Below, piece by piece: positions 22,157-28,134 of a DNA stretch of 28,134 bases (positions are counted from its first letter, which is position 1; each line of letters opens with the position of its first letter). A program made the position numbers and the translations under genes. The notes beneath the pieces are model-generated. The model did not search any database, was not told the DNA's origin, and saw nothing but the letters and a program-made list of their open reading frames with translations. Source of the DNA: CAYHGV01 sp964356135 (GTDB lineage Bacteria; Hydrothermota; Tepidihabitantia; CAYHGV01); assembly GCA_964356135.1 (NCBI GenBank), contig CAYHGV010000031.1:1-28134 (forward strand). The letters run 5' to 3'.

Positions 22157-23634
22157 CGCTGGTTCTGCATCCGCGTTTCACCGCGTGCAACGATCTCTTC
22201 GACTGCGGCGCGGTCTGAAAACGGCCGCTTTTGGGTTCCTAAAATCTGGTAGTCTTCATGGCCTTTGCCCGCAATCAGCACCGAGTCATCCGGCGTCGCC
22301 ATTGCTAAAGCCGCTTTGATTGCTTCAAACCGGTCTTCGATCGCCGTACAATTACTTCTGGTTACACCCGAGCGAATCGCCTCGATGATTTTACCCGGGT
22401 CTTCGGTTCGGGGATTGTCCGAGGTGATGATAACATAGTCCGCGAGCTCGGTCGCGGTTTTCCCCATTAACGGACGTTTTTTCTGATCCCGGTCTCCGCC
22501 GCAGCCGAAGACGACGATCACCCTGCCGGTGGTAAATTCCCGAGCGGTTGAGATTAGATTCTTTAATGCATCCGGGGTGTGGGCATAGTCAACGTAGATG
22601 GCGTCTCGAATCCGTTCCATCCTTCCGGGAACAATAGTGGTAGTGGAAACACCTTTTTGTATCACCGGCGGCACCAGGTCGAGCCCATAGGCTGCACCCG
22701 CCGCCGCTAAAACGTTATAGACATTGTGGCGGCCGACTAACGGCGAGACCAGTTCAAGTTCGTATTCCGGGAAAAGAACCACAATTCTCGTCTGGCGAGG
22801 TTTGAGTTCAAGAATCCGCCCGGTAATGGCGGTTGACTTTTCTAACGAATAGAAGAGTTTTTTGGCTTGAGTCGTAATCTGGGAGCTAAACGGGTCATCG
22901 TAATTGAGAACGGCGAAATTGTCCGTTCCCAGAACGGAAAAGAGCTTCTGTTTTGCCTGTCCATAATCTTGCAAGTCCTTATGAAAATCTAAATGGTCCT
23001 GGGAGAGATTGGTGAAGACTGCAACTTTAAAGTCTAAACCATAGACCCGGTCCAACGCCAGCGCATGGGAAGAGACTTCGAGCACGCAGTATTCGCACCG
23101 GTTTGAAACCATCGCCAGGAAAAGTTTTGTCAAATCCAGGCTCTCCGGAGTCGTATTCTCGGCCGTAATCCAATTCGCGCCATCAAAATGTTTGATCGTC
23201 CCGACCAACCCGGCTTTCCGATTATCGGCTTCCAGGATCGATTTGATAAGATAAGCGGTCGTCGTCTTACCATTGGTGCCGGTTATGCCTACAAGAGTCA
23301 GTTTTTTATCCGGATAACCGTAGAATTTTCGAGAAACTTGTGCCAAAAACTGGCGGGGAGCGTCGGTTGTAATGTGGACGGCGCCCGCCGTCTCGGCGCC
23401 CGCAAACGCTTCGTTTGCGCTGGCGCCCGCCACTGCTTCAGTGGCGCATGCTACTGCTCCGCGAGCAACCGCATCAGCGAGGTAGAGGCTTCCGTGAGTT
23501 TTAAATCCTTCGATCGCGACAAACAGATTACCGGGTTTCACCGCTTTCGAGTTGTAGGCGATACCGGTAATTTCAACCTGGTCATTCCCTCGGGTTTCGG
23601 CTTTGATGCCATTGAGCAATTCTTTAATTTTCAT
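22150..23634 (-). CDS. murE: UDP-MurNAc-dipeptide ligase MurE, DAP-type, with palindrome-encoded insertion
   Basis: 494 residues from ATG 23634, where the MurE homology begins; the longer frame to 23694 is encoded by intergenic repeats. MurE adds the third residue to UDP-MurNAc-L-Ala-D-Glu. Motifs: ITGIAYNSKAVKPGNLFVAI (22-41), ATP loop VGITGTNGKTTTAYL, TNLSQDHLDFH, and SDNPRTEDP. The DNPR form of the last motif marks meso-DAP-adding enzymes rather than lysine-adding ones. Residues about 63-85 (CATEAVAGASANEAFAGAETAGA) look like an insertion between the conserved ARGAVA segment and the strand before APRQFL; the DNA there is a string of short hairpins read in frame. The start has only a weak Shine-Dalgarno. 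Confidence 0.95.
   Translation of the reverse strand: MKIKELLNGIKAETRGNDQVEITGIAYNSKAVKPGNLFVAIEGFKTHGSLYLADAVARGAVACATEAVAGASANEAFAGAETAGAVHITTDAPRQFLAQVSRKFYGYPDKKLTLVGITGTNGKTTTAYLIKSILEADNRKAGLVGTIKHFDGANWITAENTTPESLDLTKLFLAMVSNRCEYCVLEVSSHALALDRVYGLDFKVAVFTNLSQDHLDFHKDLQDYGQAKQKLFSVLGTDNFAVLNYDDPFSSQITTQAKKLFYSLEKSTAITGRILELKPRQTRIVVLFPEYELELVSPLVGRHNVYNVLAAAGAAYGLDLVPPVIQKGVSTTTIVPGRMERIRDAIYVDYAHTPDALKNLISTAREFTTGRVIVVFGCGGDRDQKKRPLMGKTATELADYVIITSDNPRTEDPGKIIEAIRSGVTRSNCTAIEDRFEAIKAALAMATPDDSVLIAGKGHEDYQILGTQKRPFSDRAAVEEIVARGETRMQNQRC
23386..23467. repeat. Tandem short hairpins with 3-nt loops inside murE
   Basis: On the plus strand: CGCCG-TCT-CGGCG (23386-23398), CGCAAACG-CTT-CGTTTGCG (23401-23419), CGCCACTG-CTT-CAGTGGCG (23428-23446), TGCTC-CGC-GAGCA (23455-23467). 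The two central units are perfect 8/3/8 palindromes with the same loop but different stems, 27 bp (9 codons) apart. The coding strand repeats the peptide pattern A-x-E-A-x-A-G-A. Confidence 0.85.
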
Positions 23635-23662
23635 TTTACGTCGGCCCGTTCTGTCGATTTCG

Positions 23663-23762
23663 GGCTCGGTGTTCCGAGCCAACTGTACAAACAACTGTAC
23701 AAACTGTACAAACAGGTCTTTAGACCTGTTATATTTACTTCTAACCGACCTGAACGTCGGTT
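23663..23762. repeat. Array of palindromes and a triplicated 11-mer in the murE-ftsI gap
   Basis: GGCTCGG-TGTT-CCGAGCC (23663-23680) is followed by three ACTGTACAAAC-type copies (23682-23712). Then comes the perfect AACAGGTC-TTTA-GACCTGTT (23711-23730), identical to the one in the murD-mraY gap. AACCGACC-TGAA-CGTCGGTT (23743-23762) is an 8/4/8 unit with one mismatched inner pair. TCTAC follows directly. Confidence 0.8.
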
Positions 23763-23784
23763 TCTACGTATCTTTTTAATATTA

Positions 23785-23813
23785 TTTTGCATTTTTCACT
23801 TTGCATTTTGCAC
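23785..23813. repeat. AT-rich dispersed repeat (TGCAAA..GAAAAATGCAAA type), copy 3, forming the ftsI 3' end
   Basis: On the minus strand this reads GTGCAAAATGCAAAG, TGAAAAATGCAAAAT. The last ftsI residues (VQNAK) and its TGA stop are encoded within this repeat. Confidence 0.6.
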
Positions 23814-25622
23814 TAAATTCTTCTTTACGTTCGTTTCAACTCGAACCGCCGGATTGTTTTTTTGTGCCGATTGAGGAGACTGGTCATTCGGTTTCGGCGC
23901 CGCTTCGGCGGCACCCGGGGTGCCGGTCTGCGCCACTGGTTCGGTCTTCCGAAGCGCATACTGCGGCAGCCTCATCGATTCTTCGCCGATTTTCTTAAAC
24001 AACGGACAGGTGACCTCAGCCGCATAATAGGGTTTTGCCGGTTGGTCGATGATAACCGCAATCAGAAGTTCAGGGTGATCTTTAGGAAAGAAGCCGACAA
24101 AAGAAAGGGTGAGTTTCTGGGAGGAATAGCCGCCGGCAACCGCTTTCTGTGCGGTTCCCGTTTTACCGCAGGCATCGGTGGTTGCCAGGCGTGCATTCCG
24201 GCCAGTGCCGTTTTCCACGGCCCGGGCTAAAATATCTTTTAAGATCAGGCAGGTCGTATCCTTTAATGCCCGGCGAATCGGCTGGGTAGAAGCCTGGTAG
24301 ATTGTTTTATTGCCATCAACGATTTTGTCGACAAGGTACGGCTTCTGGTAGATGCCGTTGTTGGCGATAGCAAGGTAACTGGCGGCTAACTGCAGAGCAG
24401 TGCAGCGTACACCTTGACCAAAGGCGTTATTGGCTAAGCGCAGCCGGTTGAGCTTATTCGGTTTGTCTAAAAGACCGGGTCCTTCACCGGGCAGCTCAAT
24501 GCCGGTAACGGTGCCAAAACCTAACTTCCGGGCCGTTTCGTAGTACAGCTTCGGGTCGACTTTGAAGGAAAGTTTCGAAACACCGACATTCGACGATTGT
24601 TCAAATATTCCTGAAAAACTGAGCCGGCCGTAGCTATGGACATCAGAAATCGTATAGCCGGAAATCTTCACGCTCCCGGGTTGAGTATCGATACTATCCG
24701 AGGTGTCGACGATACCGTATTCCAGACAGGTTGCCGCCATCACATGCTTGAATGAAGACCCGGGTTCGAACTCATCATTGACGATGGAACACTTCCAGTC
24801 ATCTTTTTGATAGCGCGTGTAATAATTGGGGTCGAAATCCGGATACTCGGCAAGGGCAAGGGCGGCACCGGTCGGGGAGAGCACCACCACCATCCCTTTT
24901 TTTGCTTCAAACGAATCAACCACCGCTTTCAGGTAATTATAGACTATCTGTTGAAGTTCCAGATCCAAAGTGAGATAGACGTTCGCGCCCGGCTTGGGAT
25001 TAACCAGGGGATACGATGGATAGGGGTAATCGTTACCCAGGGGGTCTTTTTGAAATATCGCCCAACCCGGCGTGCCGGCGAGGACATCATCGAGTTGATA
25101 CTCTACGCCGGCAAATGCTTTTTGCTCTTCGCCTAAAAATCCTAAAACACTCCCCAGGGCTTCGCCCCAGGGGTATGACCGCTTGGTATCCTCAACCACG
25201 GCTACGGCATTGCTCAATCCGTTCTTTTTTAAATCCTCTTTTAAATCTAAACCGACCTCGTAGTCTATTTTCTTCCGAAGCCAGAAGAACCGTTTGTTCT
25301 TTTTTAATATTTCCAACAGTTGCCTGGGTCGGCCTAAGCCGTGCTGAGCAAGAACCAGAGCGGCTTTTTCTTTCGAGGTTAGATACTGGGGCAGGATATA
25401 GACCGAAAAACAGGAGGTGTTGATAACGAGCGATCGGCCCTCGCGGTCATAAAGTAATCCACGTTCACTCAGAAGTTCGATTTTGGCTTCATGCTGAGTT
25501 TTCGCCCAATGAGAATACCTCCGGCTAAAGACAACTTGTAAGAGAAAAATATAGGTTAAGAGGCCGAACCAGGCAAGGCCGAAGAAAATCTTAATGGTTT
25601 TTAATTTTCGAGTCCGTTCCAT
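23796..25622 (-). CDS. ftsI: Septal transpeptidase FtsI (class B PBP, PBP3-like)
   Basis: 608 residues: a short cytoplasmic stretch, one N-terminal membrane helix (IKIFFGLAWFGLLTYIFLLQVVF), the pedestal domain from ERGLLYDREGRSLVIN, and a C-terminal transpeptidase domain. Active-site motifs are complete: SxxK in EPGSSFKHVMAATC (about residue 289), SxN in SSNVGVSK (about 343), KTG in ACGKTGTAQKAV (about 485). It cross-links septal peptidoglycan with FtsW. After the catalytic domain comes a low-complexity tail of about 45 residues rich in Pro, Ala and Thr (EPVAQTGTPGAAEAAPKPNDQSPQ) with no PASTA domain; part of it is encoded by short hairpins and its end by a dispersed repeat. The start overlaps the ftsL-like gene by 32 bp. 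Confidence 0.95.
   Translation of the reverse strand: MERTRKLKTIKIFFGLAWFGLLTYIFLLQVVFSRRYSHWAKTQHEAKIELLSERGLLYDREGRSLVINTSCFSVYILPQYLTSKEKAALVLAQHGLGRPRQLLEILKKNKRFFWLRKKIDYEVGLDLKEDLKKNGLSNAVAVVEDTKRSYPWGEALGSVLGFLGEEQKAFAGVEYQLDDVLAGTPGWAIFQKDPLGNDYPYPSYPLVNPKPGANVYLTLDLELQQIVYNYLKAVVDSFEAKKGMVVVLSPTGAALALAEYPDFDPNYYTRYQKDDWKCSIVNDEFEPGSSFKHVMAATCLEYGIVDTSDSIDTQPGSVKISGYTISDVHSYGRLSFSGIFEQSSNVGVSKLSFKVDPKLYYETARKLGFGTVTGIELPGEGPGLLDKPNKLNRLRLANNAFGQGVRCTALQLAASYLAIANNGIYQKPYLVDKIVDGNKTIYQASTQPIRRALKDTTCLILKDILARAVENGTGRNARLATTDACGKTGTAQKAVAGGYSSQKLTLSFVGFFPKDHPELLIAVIIDQPAKPYYAAEVTCPLFKKIGEESMRLPQYALRKTEPVAQTGTPGAAEAAPKPNDQSPQSAQKNNPAVRVETNVKKNLVQNAK
23898..23925. repeat. Two abutting 3-nt-loop hairpins in the ftsI tail
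   Basis: CGCCG-CTT-CGGCG (23898-23910) and CGGCACC-CGG-GGTGCCG (23909-23925) overlap by 2 nt. They encode part of the TGTPGAAEAAPK tail segment, near residues 566-575, outside the catalytic domain. Confidence 0.7.
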
Positions 25623-25851
25623 GGCTACGGTCAGGGAAGGTTAAGCCTGCATTTCGAGCGAGCTCGGTAATCCGGGTAATGGATGAAAGCCGATCAATTT
25701 CGGTTTTTAATCGACTGAGTTGTTCGCTGTGGTGCCGTTTTTGTTCTTCAAAGCCGGTTATGGTCTGGATAAGCTGGAAGGCTCTCGACCGTTCCCAGAC
25801 ATAGAAGAGCAATAAGAAAACCACGACCAGGAGCAGCAATAATTTTTTCAT
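25591..25851 (-). CDS. ftsL: FtsL-like bitopic division protein
   Basis: 86 residues: an N-terminal transmembrane helix (LLLLLVVVFLLLFYVW), then a coiled-coil stretch (about residues 33-60) and a C-terminal ITRITELARNAGLTFPD segment that matches the end of FtsL/DivIC proteins. FtsL forms a trimer with FtsB and FtsQ that activates FtsW-FtsI. Sequence conservation in this family is low, so the assignment rests on topology, size and the canonical slot between rsmH and ftsI. The start overlaps the rsmH stop as ATGA, and the 3' end overlaps ftsI by 32 bp. Confidence 0.82.
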   Translation of the reverse strand: MKKLLLLLVVVFLLLFYVWERSRAFQLIQTITGFEEQKRHHSEQLSRLKTEIDRLSSITRITELARNAGLTFPDRSHGTDSKIKNH

Positions 25852-26828
25852 GCCGCCTTCTCCGCTGCCCGCAGGCGTGCACTGCGGGCGTGGGGATTCG
25901 AATCGACCTCAGTCGTTGAAGGCCGTAACGGTTTTTTCGTCAAAATTCTCAGACCGCCGGCTTTTTGAAAATCCTTAAACGTGACTTTTACGATCCGGTC
26001 TTCTAAGGAATGATAGGCCAGGACAACGATCCTTCCCCGGGGAGCCAGAACGTCTATTCCTTCCTTGAGTCCCTGTTCTATCATCTCCAATTCATTGTTC
26101 ACATAAATTCGCAAAGCCTGAAATACCCGCGCCAGTGATTTTATCTCTGCTTTGCTCGGGACCGCCTTTTTTATGATCTCGGCAAGGTCGGTCGTGGTTT
26201 CGATCTGTTTGCGAAACTGTACTACCGCCCGGGCAATTCGCTTTGAATAATGTTCTTCGCCGTATTTTGAAAAAATCTCGACCAGCTGACGTTCGGTGGA
26301 ATTTTTGATCACCTCGAGGGCGGTCGGACCGGCCCCGCCGGGCTGACCGGACGGGCCGCTTCGGCCCGCCGACATCCGCATATCGACCGGGCCGGGTAAA
26401 CTGAAGCTGAATCCCCGTCCCGGGGTGGTAAGCTGATGCAGCGAAACCCCTAAATCGAAAATAATGCCGGAAATTTTTTCGATACCGAGATTGCGGAGGA
26501 CCAGTTTTAAATTAGAAAAATTTTCACAGAAGATCTCGTAGGAACCGAAACGGTTCCTTGCGGGATCGAGACGATCCCGGGCGGCAAGACGCTCCGTTGC
26601 GGAGTGTACCGCTTCCGGATCCTGGTCAAGACCGATCAGGCGGCTGGGTTTGAGTTCATTGATTATCGCTTCGCTGTGACCGCCGCCGCCGATGGTGGCG
26701 TCTAAAAAAATACCACCTTTGAGTGGTTGGAAAAGGTTCAAGACCTCACTCACCATCACCGGCCGGTGGAAGGAGTCTTTCTCCGGGAGAAAGCCCTTAT
26801 CTTCCACCGAGTGGAAGCTCTTAGCCAT
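25848..26828 (-). CDS. rsmH: 16S rRNA (cytosine1402-N4)-methyltransferase RsmH (MraW)
   Basis: 326 residues. RsmH methylates N4 of C1402 in the 16S rRNA decoding site. Conserved parts are FHRPVMVSEVL, the SAM motif FLDATIGGGGHSEAI (41-55), IIFDLGVSLHQLTTPGRGFSF, KYGEEHYSKRIARAVV, LRIYVNNELEMIEQGL, and GRIVVLAYHSLEDRIVK. Two places differ from the usual alignment. Residues about 83-97 (ARDRLDPARNRFGSY) extend the loop after the ERLA helix. Residues about 152-165 (AGRSGPSGQPGGAG) replace the short DQ-S-turn after VDMRM. Both stretches are encoded by short palindromes. The ATG overlaps the STAS gene's end by 8 bp. Confidence 0.95.
   Translation of the reverse strand: MAKSFHSVEDKGFLPEKDSFHRPVMVSEVLNLFQPLKGGIFLDATIGGGGHSEAIINELKPSRLIGLDQDPEAVHSATERLAARDRLDPARNRFGSYEIFCENFSNLKLVLRNLGIEKISGIIFDLGVSLHQLTTPGRGFSFSLPGPVDMRMSAGRSGPSGQPGGAGPTALEVIKNSTERQLVEIFSKYGEEHYSKRIARAVVQFRKQIETTTDLAEIIKKAVPSKAEIKSLARVFQALRIYVNNELEMIEQGLKEGIDVLAPRGRIVVLAYHSLEDRIVKVTFKDFQKAGGLRILTKKPLRPSTTEVDSNPHARSARLRAAEKAA
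26352..26368. repeat. 3-nt-loop hairpin in rsmH (Gly/Pro-rich loop)
   Basis: CGGGCCG-CTT-CGGCCCG is a perfect 7/3/7 palindrome with the same CTT loop as the murE units. It lies in frame in the part of rsmH encoding AGRSGPSGQPGG. Confidence 0.7.
26540..26607. repeat. Three tandem 8/3/8 hairpins inside rsmH
   Basis: AGGAACCG-AAA-CGGTTCCT (26540-26558), CGGGATCG-AGA-CGATCCCG (26561-26579) and ACGCTCCG-TTG-CGGAGTGT (26589-26607, one G-T pair). Each is 19 nt with 8-bp arms and a 3-nt loop, yet the stems share no sequence. They encode residues about 74-97 without breaking the frame. Confidence 0.88.
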
Positions 26829-27162
26829 TACGATAAAAACTCTTCACTGCGGCACGGCGGGTTGGATAGATTTCGAAAGGATGAAAGCCAAAAAGCCGGA
26901 GGCTATCGAGGAGCAGAGGGTTGACATTCACGAGCCGTATGTCGCCTCCGGAAATCAGCAGCTCTTTCCGCTGTTTCAGGAGGTCGGAGATGACCTGATA
27001 ATCGAGATAATCGACCCGGGCTAAATTGAGGACGACATTGACGAACTTTTTCTTTTTCAAGTTTTTCAGGCTCTCGAATAACACGGGTGAGGTTTTACTC
27101 GTTACCGCTCCGGTAATATGAACGAAGGCAATCCCCTGTTCCTGGTTTGAAGTCAGTTTCAT
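26821..27162 (-). CDS. STAS-domain protein in the dcw cluster
   Basis: 113 residues, the length of a single STAS domain as in anti-sigma factor antagonists. The fold signature is present: IAFVHITGAVTSKTSPVLFESLKNL, then VNVVLNLARVDYLDYQVISDLLKQRKELLISGGDIRLVNV, and DSLRLFGFHPFEIYPTRRAAVKSF. The position normally holding the phosphorylated Ser (in D-S-S/S-G) reads LDYQVIS, so ordinary kinase control of the SpoIIAA type seems unlikely. It overlaps mraZ as ATGA and rsmH by 8 bp, so it is made with the division genes. No partner anti-sigma kinase is visible in the window. Confidence 0.85.
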   Translation of the reverse strand: MKLTSNQEQGIAFVHITGAVTSKTSPVLFESLKNLKKKKFVNVVLNLARVDYLDYQVISDLLKQRKELLISGGDIRLVNVNPLLLDSLRLFGFHPFEIYPTRRAAVKSFYRNG

Positions 27163-27644
27163 TCACTTCCTCCTTTTCGGTTGGTGTATAAAGAGGCGTC
27201 TAAATTCTCAGAATCTTCTTCTTGATGTTCGTCGTATTCCTGCTCAAATTTCTTAAACACTTCCGGATTCCAGATTTGAAAATAGGTTCCCGCGCCGGTA
27301 ATTGTCACCTCGTCTTTAATCTGGGCGTATTCCTGGAGGTGCTGGGGAATCATAACCCGACCCTGACCGTCCAATGCCACTTCGTGAGCATTGGCGAGCC
27401 GGCGGGTTCGAAACCGGCGATACGATCGTTTGTTCGGGGCAAGGGACAAAAGGACATTTTCTTCGAATGCTTCCCATTCGGATACGGTTCTAACTTCGAT
27501 TTCACCGTCAAAGCCTTTGGTGAGAACTAACAGGCCGTTGGACTCGGGCGCAAGCGCTTTTCTAAACGGATGCGGGACCGCTACCCGGCCTTTATGGTCT
27601 ACCGTATGTCGGTATTGACCCCTGAATCTAAGTAATTTCACCAC
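27159..27644 (-). CDS. mraZ: Transcriptional regulator MraZ
   Basis: 161 residues from GTG 27644, six nt after GGTGG; the next codon, also GTG, is an alternative. MraZ is the DNA-binding regulator at the head of dcw clusters and in several bacteria represses its own operon. It has two SpoVT/AbrB-like halves: FRGQYRHTVDHKGRVAVPHPFRKAL (about 7-31) and ANAHEVALDGQGRVMIPQHLQEYA (about 87-110), both with the DxxGR core. The C-terminus is an acidic tail (EQEYDEHQEEDSENLD) longer than in typical 140-150-residue MraZ. Putative operator repeats overlap its start. Confidence 0.94.
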   Translation of the reverse strand: MVKLLRFRGQYRHTVDHKGRVAVPHPFRKALAPESNGLLVLTKGFDGEIEVRTVSEWEAFEENVLLSLAPNKRSYRRFRTRRLANAHEVALDGQGRVMIPQHLQEYAQIKDEVTITGAGTYFQIWNPEVFKKFEQEYDEHQEEDSENLDASLYTNRKGGSE

Positions 27645-27663
27645 TAATCACCACCATTCCCCA
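27639..27663 (-). promoter_or_regulatory. Putative MraZ operator: three 5-bp repeats at 10-bp spacing
   Basis: Reading the minus strand from 27663, TGGGG, TGGTG and TGGTG are each separated by 5 nt (boxes 27663-27659, 27653-27649, 27643-27639). In E. coli MraZ binds TGGGN repeats with 5-nt spacers upstream of mraZ. Here the boxes run from just past the -10 element into the start codons, a position suited to repression. Confidence 0.6.
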
Positions 27664-27664
27664 C

Positions 27665-27693
27665 AATATAGGAAAAAATAAGGATTTTGTCAA
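27665..27693 (-). promoter_or_regulatory. Sigma-70-type promoter of the dcw cluster (PmraZ)
   Basis: On the minus strand TTGACA (27693-27688) and TATATT (27670-27665) are separated by 17 bp, nearly consensus. Transcription would start near 27658, leaving a leader of about 14-17 nt before mraZ. This is the only strong promoter I see for the 15-gene cluster. Confidence 0.75.
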
Positions 27694-28134
27694 GAGGAAA
27701 ATTATGGATGGTTCAAGCTCCGACATACGATATATTGGGTGCTAAAACCGTCAATACCCAAGATGTAGTGTTTTGTACTGTAATCAAAGACAGGGGTATA
27801 TTTGATTAGGGTGGGGGAAGGGATGGGGTTTAGTTGGTCTTGGTTCGGTGTTCGATAGTTTCTATTCCATCCGATGTCAAAATGGGATAATCGTTACCTG
27901 GCAGAAATTATTCCCTATTTTCCAGCCTGCGGATAGGGTTGAAGTTCAGCAGGTTTTTCTTCCATTTCTGTCATTGCGAGTACCCGTAGGGTGCGTGGCA
28001 ATCTCAGTAATGAGGAGTCGGTTTTCGCCGTACTTTCTTTCAAGAAATTCTGTAGTGGTGCGATTTATCGCACATAACCGGTAGCGTATACTATTTTGTG
28101 TAAATTTCTTGCCAGGAGAAATAAAAGGTGTATC
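27694..28134. other. Intergenic region upstream of mraZ; no gene seen
   Basis: Neither strand holds a convincing gene. Two repeat-like items stand out. One is TCATTGCGAG...GTGGCAATCTC at 27971-28004, with an inner GTACCC-GTA-GGGTGC hairpin (27980-27994). The other is the palindrome GTGCGA-TTTA-TCGCAC (28058-28073), near GTAG on both sides. The last 30 bases (TTGCCAGGAGAAATAAAAGG) could include the ribosome-binding site of a plus-strand gene beyond the window. Confidence 0.5.

Noticed and set aside
23386..23467. CRISPR array as an explanation for the regularly spaced palindromes in murE
   Set aside because: Units are not identical repeats with unique spacers, are far too short, and are part of an intact coding frame. 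No cas genes are present.
25140..25165. GGGC-TTC-GCCC in ftsI as another inserted hairpin
   Set aside because: The stem is only 4 bp and the encoded YPWGEALGSVLGF segment is a normal conserved part of class B PBPs, so no insertion is implied.

Overview
The window reads like a chromosome segment of an uncultivated, diderm, DAP-peptidoglycan bacterium, probably from the FCB/candidate-phylum part of the tree. A WOR-3 (Stahlbacteria)-like origin is my best guess. The reasons are lipoprotein signal peptides, a beta-propeller protein ending in a Por/type IX-style sorting domain, a two-subunit class I fumarase, a MurE with the DNPR motif of DAP-adding enzymes, and a nearly complete dcw cluster. Taxonomy is inferred from gene content only.

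Layout. (i) 1-1595, minus strand: the N-terminal part of an OleA/FabH-like thiolase-fold enzyme running off the left edge, then a FadH-type flavin reductase fragment that lacks its TIM barrel and carries a frameshift. (ii) 1865-7390, plus strand: a SpoIID/LytB-domain lipoprotein behind a near-consensus promoter, a metallo-beta-lactamase-fold hydrolase, fumarase alpha and beta subunits, a lipoprotein with a barrel-like domain plus TPRs, and a small secreted protein. (iii) 7486-10740, minus strand: the secreted propeller protein, a GNAT acetyltransferase and an MgtC-family membrane protein with overlapping start/stop codons, then a short QueG-like Fe-S protein. (iv) 11075-27644, minus strand, transcribed right to left: mraZ, a STAS protein, rsmH, an ftsL-like gene, ftsI, murE, murF, mraY, murD, ftsW, murG, murC, murB, ftsA, ftsZ. 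These genes make the lipid II precursor, flip or polymerise it at the septum, and build the Z-ring. ftsQ and ddl are not in the cluster. (v) 27645-28134: no convincing gene, but a promoter with a putative MraZ operator and several palindromes.

The most unusual feature is the density of small palindromes. Two geometries recur: 8-bp stem/4-nt loop/8-bp stem units (or close variants) in intergenic gaps of the dcw cluster, and 8/3/8 units in tandem inside the coding sequences of murE and rsmH, with shorter versions in the tail of ftsI. The stems differ in sequence from unit to unit, yet both arms change together. In murE and rsmH the units coincide with apparent in-frame peptide insertions. There is also a 50-bp MITE-like insertion with 11-bp inverted ends and 7-bp flanking duplications, and two further dispersed short repeats. 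I do not recognise the 8/3/8 coding units as a described family; Rickettsia palindromic elements and REP/BIME sequences are the nearest known analogues.
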